Of a DNA stretch of 62,947 nt, positions 8,191-16,739 are shown one piece after another. The notes under the pieces are model-generated. The model ran no database searches. It worked only from the letters and a program-made list of their open reading frames with translations, and was not told where the DNA came from. Each line of letters begins with the position of its first letter. Positions within the stretch are counted from its first letter, which is position 1. This DNA is from Burkholderia latens (GTDB lineage: Bacteria > Pseudomonadota > Gammaproteobacteria > Burkholderiales > Burkholderiaceae), in the NCBI RefSeq assembly GCF_902499045.1, contig NZ_CABVPL010000044.1, positions 1-62,947 on the forward strand, given 5' to 3'. The translations under genes and the position numbers were made by a program.

Positions 8191-9270
8191 ATGCTGACTC
8201 GCTCCATCCTTTCCGCCGCTGCATTCTCGCTCGCCGCCTGTGCGACCGCGCCGTCCATCGCGCAGGACAACCAGGGCAACGACGCAGGCAATGCCGCATT
8301 CGCCGAGACCGGTTCACATGGCCGTCCGGTCAAGGTCATGATCATCACGATGTTCGGCCCGGAAGGCCAGGCGTGGCTCGACCGGCTCGGCCCGTGGCGC
8401 GACATCGCCGTGCCCGGCCTGTCGCCCGACTATCCGGCCGTTCACTGCAACAAGCAGGACGTGTGCGTCGTGACGACCGGGATGGGCTACGCGAACGCGT
8501 CGGCGACGATCATGGCGCTTACGTTCTCGCCGCGCTTCGACCTGCGTCGCGCGTATTTCCTGGTCTCCGGCATTGCAGGCGTCGACCCCGCGCAAGGCAC
8601 CGTCGGCTCGGCCGCGTGGTCGAAATATCTGGTCGACTTCAGTCTGCAATGGGAACTCGATGCACGCGAGATTCCGGCCGGCTGGAACACCGGTTATCTC
8701 GGCATCAACACGAAGAGCCCGAACGACAAGCCGCCGCTCGACTATCGCACCGAAGTGTTCCAGCTGAACCCGCAGCTGACCGACGCCGCGTATGCGCTGT
8801 CGCGCAACGTCGTGCTCGCGGACAGCGCGCAGGCCCAGGCCGCACGCGCGAAATTCACGTACGCGCCCGCGAACCGGCCGCCGACGGTGATTCAGTGCGA
8901 CACGTCATCGGGGAACACGTGGTTCTCGGGCACGCTGATCGGCGAGCGCGCGCGTCAGTGGACGAAGATCCTGACCGACGGGAAGGGCACGTACTGCATG
9001 ACCGCGCAGGAAGACAACGCGACGTATGAAGCGCTCAAGCGCGCGGCGAGCGTGAAGCGGGTCGATCTGTCGCGCGTCGCGGTGCTGCGCACGGGTTCCG
9101 ATTTCGATCGGCCGTACGCGGGGCAGACGAGCGCCGACAACCTGCTGAACTACGCGGACCAGGGCGGCTTCGCGCCGGCTACCGAAAACCTGTACCGCGC
9201 GGGCAATCCGCTCGTGCAGGACATCGTCACGCACTGGGGCGAATGGCGCGACGGCGTGCCGCGCCGTTGA
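8191..9270 (+). CDS. purine nucleoside permease (NUP family), exported
   Basis: 359-residue protein of the NUP family, named for fungal purine nucleoside permeases but related in fold to nucleoside phosphorylases. It begins with a signal sequence having a lipobox-like 'LAAC' (Cys 17), so it is probably a periplasmic lipoprotein. Family motifs include 'VKVMIITMFGPEGQAWL', 'VVTTGMGYANASATIMAL', 'FLVSGIAGVDP' and 'DTSSGNTWFSG'. The ATG at 8191 follows AAGGAA with good spacing. No purine genes are adjacent; it stands alone. Function in bacteria (uptake versus periplasmic nucleoside cleavage) is not settled by the sequence. Confidence 0.85.
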   Translation: MLTRSILSAAAFSLAACATAPSIAQDNQGNDAGNAAFAETGSHGRPVKVMIITMFGPEGQAWLDRLGPWRDIAVPGLSPDYPAVHCNKQDVCVVTTGMGYANASATIMALTFSPRFDLRRAYFLVSGIAGVDPAQGTVGSAAWSKYLVDFSLQWELDAREIPAGWNTGYLGINTKSPNDKPPLDYRTEVFQLNPQLTDAAYALSRNVVLADSAQAQAARAKFTYAPANRPPTVIQCDTSSGNTWFSGTLIGERARQWTKILTDGKGTYCMTAQEDNATYEALKRAASVKRVDLSRVAVLRTGSDFDRPYAGQTSADNLLNYADQGGFAPATENLYRAGNPLVQDIVTHWGEWRDGVPRR

Positions 9271-9309
9271 TGACCGCGGTACGGTATCAGCGACACGCCG
9301 ACGCGAGCG

Positions 9310-9402
9310 TCAATGTGATTGCGACGGGGAACGGAACGGCGTCCACACCGGAGTCGTATCGTCCCAGTGATCGAGCGGCGAAGGAAGTTGGTCGTTCATC
9401 AT
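9310..9402 (-). CDS. small 30-residue protein, unknown
   Basis: Minus-strand ORF with two consecutive ATGs preceded by a good ribosome site (GCAGGAG, 3 nt before the first ATG and 6 nt before the second). It encodes a 30-residue (or 29) acidic-then-basic peptide starting MMNDQLPSP and ending SPSQSH, with three Trp/Phe-containing turns ('DHWDD', 'VWTPF'). No signal peptide or membrane segment. It lies downstream of and in the same direction as the DUF4148 gene, with about 95 nt between. I do not recognise it; the ribosome site is the main support. Confidence 0.5.
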   Translation of the reverse strand: MMNDQLPSPLDHWDDTTPVWTPFRSPSQSH

Positions 9403-9496
9403 GTGCTCCTGCAACTAACTAACTGAATCAGCGAGTCGTCGACAACGTCGTTCGAGACGCCGCGCACCGGACAACCCGCTGCGCGGCGTCACGCGT

Positions 9497-9790
9497 TTAC
9501 CGGCCCGCGCCGGCGAGCTGGTTGCCTTCCGGTGTCGGGCGATATGGGCCTTGTGCAAGCTCGAGCCCTTGCGGATACGACGTCGCCTTACGCAGGTACG
9601 CGAGCGTGCCGTCCTTGCGGGCCTGCTCGACTTCCGCGCTCACTTCGGCGCGCGTACGCGGGCCGTTGTGTTGCGAGTACCACGACGCGTTGCCGTAGTC
9701 GCCGGCATGCGGGGCGCTCGAATCGGCGAACGCGGGTGCGGACACGGCAAGCGTAAGAGCAAGGGCCGAGAGAAGATGGCGGTGGTTCAT
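9497..9790 (-). CDS. DUF4148-type exported small protein
   Basis: 97-residue secreted protein. A signal peptide (residues 1-22, 'LALTLAVSAPAFA' then cleavage) precedes a short domain containing 'TRAEVSAEVEQARKDGTLAYLRK' and 'YPQ', the pattern of DUF4148 proteins that are abundant in Burkholderia and probably periplasmic. Function is unknown. An AGGAG sequence lies 7 nt before the ATG at 9790; longer upstream extensions of the frame have no family similarity. The leader can fold over this ribosome site (see the inverted repeat at 9797-9901). Confidence 0.82.
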   Translation of the reverse strand: MNHRHLLSALALTLAVSAPAFADSSAPHAGDYGNASWYSQHNGPRTRAEVSAEVEQARKDGTLAYLRKATSYPQGLELAQGPYRPTPEGNQLAGAGR

Positions 9791-9796
9791 GGCGTA

Positions 9797-9901
9797 ACTC
9801 CTAGAGATGTCGGAGCGGGCGCCTGAGCGCTGACTCCGGTCCCGCCAGGCGGGATCTGTTCGATGCGCAACGAGGTGCGCGACGGGGTTTACTCTAGGAG
9901 T
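9797..9901 (-). promoter_or_regulatory. leader inverted repeat that can mask the DUF4148 ribosome site
   Basis: On the transcript strand ACTCCTAGAG (9901-9892) is perfectly complementary to CTCTAGGAGT (9806-9797), which contains the AGGAG of the DUF4148 gene. Between them lies a second small hairpin, TCCCGCC-A-GGCGGGA (9840-9854). The pairing could control translation; alternatively the two CTAG-centred boxes are a DNA operator. No adjacent regulator gene is obvious. Confidence 0.4.
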
Positions 9902-10194
9902 CCGTTCCGGCGCGATAAATGCGGCTGACGCGAATTGAATTGTCGCGAGGGAGGAACAATCGCGATACGTACCTTCGGCAGGGTTATTCGACGATCGTGC
10001 ACAGCCGCCTGCGGCGGGGCTCGCGGCGATGTGGCGCGATGCGGTCGGGCGATTGCCGCGCAGCGCGCAAAGGTGTGATGCAGATTCGGGAAAGACCACG
10101 CGTGCGGCCCGAAGCGCAACGCGAAGTGCGCCGAAGCGGCGCGAAGGCAGGACGGCGCGCGGACCCGATAGCCCGCGCGCCGCGAATCAGAAGA
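9902..10194. other. intergenic, no gene seen
   Basis: Between the DUF4148 leader and ceoR. It contains a repeated CGCGA motif around 9951-9966 flanked by ATTGT and ACAAT, which may be part of the DUF4148 promoter, and otherwise no convincing ORF. Confidence 0.4.
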
Positions 10195-11199
10195 TTATGC
10201 GACCCACTCGTTGATGACCGGCGTGTCGAGCGCCGGCGCGCGCTCGGCTTCCTCGAACGTGCGCTTGCTGCACGTCGCGTCGAGGCTGCCCTTGCCGCTC
10301 AGCAGCGGGCAGCGGTCGAACACTTCGGCGATCCAGTCGACGAACACGCGCACCTTCGGCGACAGATGCCGGCTGTGCGGATACACGACCGAGATCGGCA
10401 TCGGCAGTGGCTTCAGGCCGGGCAACACTTCCTTGAGCCGGCCGTCGCGCAGGTGCGGCAGCACCATGAACAGCGGCGGCTGGATCAGCCCGAAGCCTTC
10501 GAGCCCGCACGTCACGTACGCATCGGCGTCGTTGACCGACACGATCGCGTTCATCTTGACCTCGACTTCCTTGCCGTCGGTCAGGAACGTCCAGTCGATC
10601 GTGCGGCCCGTCCGGCTCGAGAAGTAGTTCACGGCCTTGTGGTCGCTCAGGTCCTCGATCGTCTGCGGTTCGCCGTGCTTCTCGAGATACGCGGGCGAGG
10701 CGACCGACACGCACTCGAACAGGCCGACGCGGCGCGCGACGAGCGACGAATCCTGCAGCGCGCCGACGCGGATCACGCAGTCGACGCCTTCCTGCAACAG
10801 GTCGACAGGCCGGTCCGACAGGCCGAGTTGCAGGTCGATGTCCGGGTAGCGCGTATGGAATTCGCACAGCGACGGGATCACGAGCAGCCGCCCGATCGAA
10901 CCCGGCATGTCGATACGCAACTTTCCGTGCGGCTTCCGGTTGTTGGCCTGGAAGCTCGCTTCGGTCTCCTCGACGTCGGCGAGGATCCGCACGCATCGTT
11001 CGTAATACGCGGCGCCGTCGGGCGTCAGCGACAGCCGGCGCGTCGTCCGGTGCATCAGCCGCACGCCGAGGAACGCTTCGAGATTCTGGATGATCGTCGT
11101 GACGGATGCCCGCGGCAGGCCGAGCGTTTCTGCTGCCTTGGTGAAGCTGCTTGTATCGACGACGCGAGTAAACACCTGCATGGCCTGAAGCCGGTCCAT
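10195..11199 (-). CDS. ceoR: LysR-type regulator of the CeoAB-OpcM pump
   Basis: 334-residue LysR-type transcription factor: N-terminal winged helix (residues 1-60, 'MQVFTRVVDTSSFTKAAETLGLPRASVTTIIQNLE') and a periplasmic-binding-like effector domain (about 90-300). It is divergent from llpE-ceoA-ceoB-opcM, as in the B. cenocepacia locus where CeoR regulates salicylate-inducible efflux of chloramphenicol, trimethoprim and fluoroquinolones; that role is known for the family and inferred here from synteny. I start at the ATG at 11199 because GGAGG lies 5 nt upstream; a GTG directly before it is also possible. Confidence 0.88.
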   Translation of the reverse strand: MDRLQAMQVFTRVVDTSSFTKAAETLGLPRASVTTIIQNLEAFLGVRLMHRTTRRLSLTPDGAAYYERCVRILADVEETEASFQANNRKPHGKLRIDMPGSIGRLLVIPSLCEFHTRYPDIDLQLGLSDRPVDLLQEGVDCVIRVGALQDSSLVARRVGLFECVSVASPAYLEKHGEPQTIEDLSDHKAVNYFSSRTGRTIDWTFLTDGKEVEVKMNAIVSVNDADAYVTCGLEGFGLIQPPLFMVLPHLRDGRLKEVLPGLKPLPMPISVVYPHSRHLSPKVRVFVDWIAEVFDRCPLLSGKGSLDATCSKRTFEEAERAPALDTPVINEWVA

Positions 11200-11235
11200 C
11201 ACAACCTCCGCAATCTAATGAGCCCGCGAACAAAG

Positions 11236-11267
11236 AGGCTGCGCTACCGGATGGGTAAACGCAGCCT
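11236..11267. promoter_or_regulatory. dyad in the ceoR leader
   Basis: AGGCTGCG (11236-11243) and CGCAGCCT (11260-11267) form an 8-bp inverted repeat with 16-nt spacing just upstream of ceoR. It may be a leader hairpin or a secondary regulator site. Confidence 0.3.
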
Positions 11268-11297
11268 GGGATTGTTCGGGGGTGTTGAATTGTGTTG

Positions 11298-11320
11298 CCG
11301 GATTATAGGCATTTATCCGG
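11298..11320. promoter_or_regulatory. CeoR binding site (LysR box)
   Basis: CCGGAT (11298-11303) and ATCCGG (11315-11320) are perfect inverted arms around 11 bp, giving exactly the T-N11-A pattern of LysR-type operators. It lies in the ceoR-llpE intergenic region 52 bp before the llpE start and is the obvious CeoR target. Binding is inferred. Confidence 0.65.
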
Positions 11321-11372
11321 ATGTCTGCCGGACCCAGAATTCGTTCCATCTCGAAATGGATGCTGCATCGTC

Positions 11373-12233
11373 ATGGACGCTTCTGAATTCAGCAAATTCC
11401 TGAAAGCCGCTTTGCCCGCCGGAGCCAGAACCGGCGCGGCACTGACGGTCGCGGACGTGGAAATCCCCGGCTACGCGCAGGACATTGCGCTGCGTCTCTA
11501 TCGGCGCGCGGACAAGACCGGACTGCCGGTAGTGCTTTACTTCCACGGCGGCGGTTTCGTGCGCGGCACGCTCGACGACGCCGACTTCGCCGCGCGCTTT
11601 TTAGCAGAACGCTTACCAGCTCTCGTAGTGTCGGTCGATTATTCGCTCGCACCGGCCTTTCCGTTTCCGGCCGCACCGGAGGACGCGTATCGCGCCGCCG
11701 TCTGGGCCGCGACGCGCGCCCGTTCGTTCGGCGGCAATCCGAAGAAGATCGGCGTCGCGGGGCACGACGCGGGCGGCCAGCTCGCGAACTGTCTCGCGTT
11801 CATCGCGCGCGATCGCGGCGAAGTGCCGATCGTCGCGCAGGCGCTGTTCGGGCCGATGCTCGACCCGAGCATGACGCGCATCGGCGACGCCGAGCGCCTT
11901 TCGTCGGACATCACCGCGCGCGAATGCGCGGCCTGCTATCGCGCGTATCTGCCGCAGGCGGCGCAGCGTATGCACCCGTATGCGGCGCCGCTCGAATCGG
12001 TGCGCCTCGCCGGGCTGCCGCCGACGCTCGTCGTCACCGCGCAGAACGACGTGTTGCACGTCGAGGCGGAGAAATATGCAGGCTGCCTGATTTCGTCAGG
12101 TGTGCTCACGCAGGTGATCCGCTACCCGGACGTCACGCACGCGGCGCTCGCGACGCACGAGGCCGCGCTCGAGGAGGCCGTGCGCTTCTTCCAGTGCCGT
12201 TTCCAGGCGCGCCAGCCGAACCGTTCCGAATAA
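11373..12233 (+). CDS. llpE: lipase-like alpha/beta hydrolase with Asp in the nucleophile elbow
   Basis: 286-residue protein of the hormone-sensitive-lipase fold, first gene of the efflux operon and the position of llpE in B. cenocepacia. The oxyanion motif 'FHGGGFVRG' is intact, and acid 'QNDVLHVEAEK' and His in 'PDVTHAAL' are present. The nucleophile motif, however, reads GHDAGG where family members have GDSAGG, so the catalytic Ser is replaced by Asp; GHDxGG is the pattern of epoxide hydrolases and haloalkane dehalogenases. It may therefore be a non-esterase enzyme or inactive. No signal peptide. The start at 11373 lacks a clear ribosome site, and the frame is open upstream to a GTG at 11292. 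Confidence 0.85.
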   Translation: MDASEFSKFLKAALPAGARTGAALTVADVEIPGYAQDIALRLYRRADKTGLPVVLYFHGGGFVRGTLDDADFAARFLAERLPALVVSVDYSLAPAFPFPAAPEDAYRAAVWAATRARSFGGNPKKIGVAGHDAGGQLANCLAFIARDRGEVPIVAQALFGPMLDPSMTRIGDAERLSSDITARECAACYRAYLPQAAQRMHPYAAPLESVRLAGLPPTLVVTAQNDVLHVEAEKYAGCLISSGVLTQVIRYPDVTHAALATHEAALEEAVRFFQCRFQARQPNRSE

Positions 12234-12264
12234 CCAGACCAATCCACGCTTACCGGAGATCCAC

Positions 12265-13482
12265 ATGGCCATCCTACGCACCACCCGTTCACGAATTGCA
12301 ACCGCGGCGATCGCGACGATCGCCGTCGTCGGCCTCGGCACGTTTGGCGCGATGCGCGTGAACGCGAACGCACCCGAGAAAGCGGCGGCTCCGCTGCCCG
12401 AAGTCGACGTCGCGACCGTCGTGCCGCAGACCGTCACCGACTGGCAGACCTATTCCGGCCGCCTCGAGGCGGTCGAGAAAGTCGACGTGCGCCCGCAGGT
12501 GTCGGGCACGATCGTCGCGGTGAACTTCAAGGACGGCGCGCTCGTGAAGAAGGGCGACGTGCTGTTCGTGATCGATCCGCGCCCGTACCAGGCGGAAGTC
12601 GATCGCGCGGCCGCGCAACTGGCGGCCGCGCAGGCGCGCAACGGCTACGCGCAGAGCGACTGGCAGCGCGCGCAGCGGCTGATCGGCGACAACGCGATCG
12701 CGAAGCGCGACTACGACGAGAAGCAGAACGCGGCGCGCGAGGCGAGCGCGAACCTGAAGGCGGCCGAAGCCGCGCTGGAGACGGCGCGCATCAATCTGGG
12801 CTACACGCGGATCACGGCGCCGGTGTCGGGCCGCGTGTCGCGTGCGGAAATCACGCTCGGCAACGTGGTGTCGGCCGGCGCGTCGGCCGCGCCGCTGACG
12901 ACGCTGGTGTCGGTGTCGCCGATCTACGCATCGTTCGACGCGGACGAGCAGACCTACCTGCAATACATCAACGGCGCGCGCAACGGCCGCAAGGTGCCGG
13001 TCGAGCTCGGCCTCGCGAACGAATCCGGCTACTCGCGCAGCGGCGAGATCGATTCGGTCGACAACCGGCTCGACACGTCGTCGGGCACGATCCGCGTGCG
13101 CGCGCGCTTCGACAATGCGGACGGCACGCTCGTTCCCGGCCTCTATGCCCGCGTGAAGGTGGGCGGCAGCGCGCCGCACCAGGCGCTGCTCGTCGACGAC
13201 GCGGCGATCAACACCGATCAGGACAAAAAGTTCGTGTTCGTGGTCGACCAGCAGGGCCGCGTGTCGTACCGCGAAGTGCAGCAGGGCATGCAGCACGGCA
13301 ACCGGCGTGTGATCGTGAGCGGCCTCGCCGCCGGCGACCGCGTGATCGTGAACGGCACGCAGCGCGTGCGGCCGGGCGAGCAGGTGAAACCGCACATGGT
13401 CCCGATGACGGGCGGCGACGAGCCGTCCGCGCCGCTCGCGAACAGCGCGAAGCCGGCCGCACCGGCGAAGGCGGAATCGTAA
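12265..13482 (+). CDS. ceoA: RND efflux periplasmic adaptor
   Basis: Membrane fusion protein (405 residues) linking the RND pump CeoB to the outer-membrane channel OpcM. An N-terminal membrane/signal segment is followed by a biotinyl-lipoyl half ('VDVRPQVSGTIVAVNFKDGALVKKGDVLFVIDP' region), an alpha-helical hairpin rich in Ala/Gln (residues about 105-170), the second lipoyl half ('ITAPVSGRVSRAEITLGN'), and a beta-barrel. The C-terminus is a Pro/Ala-rich tail. GGAG precedes the ATG. It follows llpE by 31 nt and precedes ceoB by 46 nt, so it is in the same operon. Confidence 0.93.
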   Translation: MAILRTTRSRIATAAIATIAVVGLGTFGAMRVNANAPEKAAAPLPEVDVATVVPQTVTDWQTYSGRLEAVEKVDVRPQVSGTIVAVNFKDGALVKKGDVLFVIDPRPYQAEVDRAAAQLAAAQARNGYAQSDWQRAQRLIGDNAIAKRDYDEKQNAAREASANLKAAEAALETARINLGYTRITAPVSGRVSRAEITLGNVVSAGASAAPLTTLVSVSPIYASFDADEQTYLQYINGARNGRKVPVELGLANESGYSRSGEIDSVDNRLDTSSGTIRVRARFDNADGTLVPGLYARVKVGGSAPHQALLVDDAAINTDQDKKFVFVVDQQGRVSYREVQQGMQHGNRRVIVSGLAAGDRVIVNGTQRVRPGEQVKPHMVPMTGGDEPSAPLANSAKPAAPAKAES

Positions 13483-13528
13483 GCGGCACGCCGCTTCGAT
13501 TTCCGCGTTCAACCAGACAGAGCTACAG

Positions 13529-16500
13529 ATGAACATTTCCAAATTCTTTATCGACCGGCCGATTTTTGCGGGAGTCCTATCGGTGATCATCCTGCTCGGC
13601 GGGGTGATCGCGATGTTCCTGCTGCCGATTTCGGAGTATCCGGAAGTCGTGCCGCCTTCGGTGATCGTGAAGGCGCAGTATCCGGGCGCGAACCCGAAGG
13701 TGATCGCCGAGACGGTCGCGTCGCCGCTCGAAGAGCAGATCAACGGCGTCGAGGACATGCTCTACATGCAGTCGCAGGCGAACAGCGACGGCAACATGAC
13801 GATCACCGTCACGTTCAAGCTCGGCACCGATCCGGACAAGGCCACGCAGCTCGTGCAGAACCGCGTGAACCAGGCGTTGCCGCGCCTGCCGGAGGACGTG
13901 CAGCGGCTCGGCATCACGACGGTGAAGAGCTCGCCGACGCTGACGATGGTGGTCCACCTGATCTCGCCGGACAACCGCTACGACATGACGTACCTGCGCA
14001 ACTACGCGCTGATCAACGTGAAGGATCGCCTGTCGCGGATCCAGGGCGTCGGTCAGGTGCAGCTGTGGGGTTCGGGCGACTACGCGATGCGCGTGTGGCT
14101 CGATCCGCAGAAGGTCGCGCAGCGCGGCCTCGCGGCGGAGGACGTCGTGCAGGCGATCCGCGAGCAGAACGTGCAGGTCGCGGCCGGCGTGATCGGCGCG
14201 TCGCCGTCGCTGCCCGGCACGCCGCTGCAACTGTCGGTGAACGCGCGCGGCCGTCTGCAGACGGAAGACGAGTTCGGCGACATCGTCGTGAAGACGACGC
14301 CGGACGGCGGCGTCACGCACTTGCGCGACATCGCGCGGATCGAGCTCGACGCGTCCGAATACGGGCTGCGCTCGCTGCTCGACAACAAGCCGGCCGTCGC
14401 GATGGCGATCAACCAGTCGCCGGGCGCGAACTCGCTGCAGATCTCCGACGAGGTGCGCAAGACGATGGCCGAGCTCAAGCAGGACATGCCGGCGGGCGTC
14501 GACTACAAGATCGTCTATGACCCGACGCAGTTCGTGCGTTCGTCGATCAAGGCCGTCGTGCACACGCTGCTCGAGGCGATCGCGCTGGTCGTGATCGTCG
14601 TGATCGTGTTCCTGCAGACGTGGCGCGCATCGATCATTCCGCTGATCGCGGTGCCGGTGTCGATCGTCGGCACGTTCTCGCTGCTGCTCGCGTTCGGGTA
14701 TTCGATCAACGCGCTGTCGCTGTTCGGGATGGTGCTCGCGATCGGTATCGTGGTCGACGATGCGATCGTGGTCGTCGAGAACGTCGAGCGCAACATCGAA
14801 AGCGGGATGAACGCGCGGCAGGCGACCTACAAGGCGATGCAGGAAGTGAGCGGGCCGATCATCGCGATCGCGCTGACGCTCGTCGCCGTGTTCGTGCCGC
14901 TCGCGTTCATGTCGGGCCTGACCGGCCAGTTCTACAAGCAGTTCGCGATGACGATCGCGATCTCGACGGTGATCTCGGCATTCAACTCGCTGACGCTGTC
15001 GCCGGCGCTGTCCGCGATCCTGCTGAAGGGCCACGGCGACAAGGAAGACTGGCTCACGCGCGTGATGAACCGCGTGCTCGGCGGTTTCTTCAAGCGCTTC
15101 AACAAGGTGTTCCATCGCGGCGCGGAGAACTACGGCCGCGGCGTGCGCGGCGTGCTGTCGCGCAAGACGCTGATGCTCGGCGTGTACCTCGTGCTCGTCG
15201 GTGCGACCGTGCTCGTGTCGAAGATCGTGCCGGGCGGCTTCGTGCCCGCGCAGGACAAGGAATACCTGATCGCGTTCGCGCAGCTGCCGAACGGCGCGTC
15301 GCTCGACCGCACCGAGAAGGTGATCCGCGACATGGGCTCGATCGCGCTGAAGCAGCCGGGCGTGGAGAGCGCGGTCGCGTTCCCGGGGCTGTCGGTGAAC
15401 GGCTTCACGAACAGCTCGAGCGCGGGCATCGTGTTCGTCACGCTGAAGCCGTTCGCGGAGCGGCACGGCAAGGCGCTGTCGGCCGGTGCGATCGCCGGTG
15501 CGCTGAACCAGAAGTACGGTGCGATCAAGGATTCGTTCGTCGCGGTGTTCCCGCCGCCGCCGGTGCTCGGCCTCGGCACGCTCGGCGGGTTCAAGATGCA
15601 GATCGAGGATCGCGGCGCGGTGGGCTATGCGAAGCTGTCGGACGCGACCAACGACTTCATCAAGCGCGCGCAGCAGGCGCCGGAGCTCGGCCCGCTGTTC
15701 ACGAGCTACCAGATCAACGTGCCGCAGCTGAACGTCGATCTCGACCGTGTGAAGGCGAAGCAGCTGGGCGTGCCCGTCACCGACGTGTTCAACACGATGC
15801 AGGTGTATCTCGGCTCGCTGTACGTGAACGACTTCAACCGCTTCGGGCGCGTGTACCAGGTGCGCGTGCAGGCCGATGCGCCGTTCCGTCAGCGCGCGGA
15901 CGACATCCTGCAGTTGAAGACGCGCAACGACAAGGGCGAAATGGTGCCGCTGTCGTCGCTGGTGACGGTGACGCCGACGTTCGGTCCGGAAATGGTCGTG
16001 CGCTACAACGGCTACACGGCGGCCGACATCAACGGCGGCCCGGCGCCCGGCTTCTCGTCGGGTCAGGCGCAGGCCGCGATCGAACGCATCGCGCATGAAA
16101 CGCTGCCGCGCGGCGTGCGGTTCGAATGGACCGACCTCACGTACCAGCAGATCCTCGCGGGCGATTCGGCGATGTGGGTGTTCCCGATCAGCGTGCTGCT
16201 CGTGTTCCTCGTGCTCGCCGCGCTGTATGAAAGCCTGACGCTGCCGCTCGCGGTGATCCTGATCGTGCCGATGAGCATTCTGTCGGCGCTGACGGGCGTG
16301 TGGCTCACGCAGGGCGACAACAACATCTTCACGCAGATCGGGCTGATGGTGCTGGTGGGGCTGTCCGCGAAGAACGCGATCCTGATCGTCGAATTCGCGC
16401 GCGAACTCGAGCATGACGGCAGGACGCCGCTCGAGGCCGCGATCGAGGCGAGCCGGCTGCGGCTGCGCCCGATCCTGATGACGTCGATCGCGTTCATCAT

Positions 16501-16729
16501 GGGCGTCGTGCCGCTCGTCACGTCGACGGGCGCCGGTTCGGAAATGCGCCATGCGATGGGCGTCGCGGTGTTCTTCGGGATGCTGGGCGTGACGCTGTTC
16601 GGGCTGATGCTCACGCCGGTGTTCTACGTCGTGCTGCGCACGCTCGCGGGCGGCAAGATCCACGTCGCCGGCAAGGACTCGGCCGGTTATGGCGTGTCGC
16701 CGTCGAATGCTTCGGCATCCGATGCTTGA
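13529..16729 (+). CDS. ceoB: RND multidrug efflux pump (HAE1 family)
   Basis: Inner-membrane proton/drug antiporter of 1066 residues, the full AcrB-type length. It begins 'MNISKFFIDRPIFAGVLSV', has 12 membrane segments and two large periplasmic loops. Proton-relay residues are visible: the Asp pair in helix 4 ('GIVVDDAIVVVENVER') and the Lys of helix 10 ('GLSAKNAILIVEFAREL'). By synteny it exports chloramphenicol, trimethoprim, ciprofloxacin and salicylate-type compounds. It overlaps no gene; opcM starts 10 nt after its stop. Confidence 0.95.
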   Translation: MNISKFFIDRPIFAGVLSVIILLGGVIAMFLLPISEYPEVVPPSVIVKAQYPGANPKVIAETVASPLEEQINGVEDMLYMQSQANSDGNMTITVTFKLGTDPDKATQLVQNRVNQALPRLPEDVQRLGITTVKSSPTLTMVVHLISPDNRYDMTYLRNYALINVKDRLSRIQGVGQVQLWGSGDYAMRVWLDPQKVAQRGLAAEDVVQAIREQNVQVAAGVIGASPSLPGTPLQLSVNARGRLQTEDEFGDIVVKTTPDGGVTHLRDIARIELDASEYGLRSLLDNKPAVAMAINQSPGANSLQISDEVRKTMAELKQDMPAGVDYKIVYDPTQFVRSSIKAVVHTLLEAIALVVIVVIVFLQTWRASIIPLIAVPVSIVGTFSLLLAFGYSINALSLFGMVLAIGIVVDDAIVVVENVERNIESGMNARQATYKAMQEVSGPIIAIALTLVAVFVPLAFMSGLTGQFYKQFAMTIAISTVISAFNSLTLSPALSAILLKGHGDKEDWLTRVMNRVLGGFFKRFNKVFHRGAENYGRGVRGVLSRKTLMLGVYLVLVGATVLVSKIVPGGFVPAQDKEYLIAFAQLPNGASLDRTEKVIRDMGSIALKQPGVESAVAFPGLSVNGFTNSSSAGIVFVTLKPFAERHGKALSAGAIAGALNQKYGAIKDSFVAVFPPPPVLGLGTLGGFKMQIEDRGAVGYAKLSDATNDFIKRAQQAPELGPLFTSYQINVPQLNVDLDRVKAKQLGVPVTDVFNTMQVYLGSLYVNDFNRFGRVYQVRVQADAPFRQRADDILQLKTRNDKGEMVPLSSLVTVTPTFGPEMVVRYNGYTAADINGGPAPGFSSGQAQAAIERIAHETLPRGVRFEWTDLTYQQILAGDSAMWVFPISVLLVFLVLAALYESLTLPLAVILIVPMSILSALTGVWLTQGDNNIFTQIGLMVLVGLSAKNAILIVEFARELEHDGRTPLEAAIEASRLRLRPILMTSIAFIMGVVPLVTSTGAGSEMRHAMGVAVFFGMLGVTLFGLMLTPVFYVVLRTLAGGKIHVAGKDSAGYGVSPSNASASDA

Positions 16730-16739
16730 GGATAGAAAG

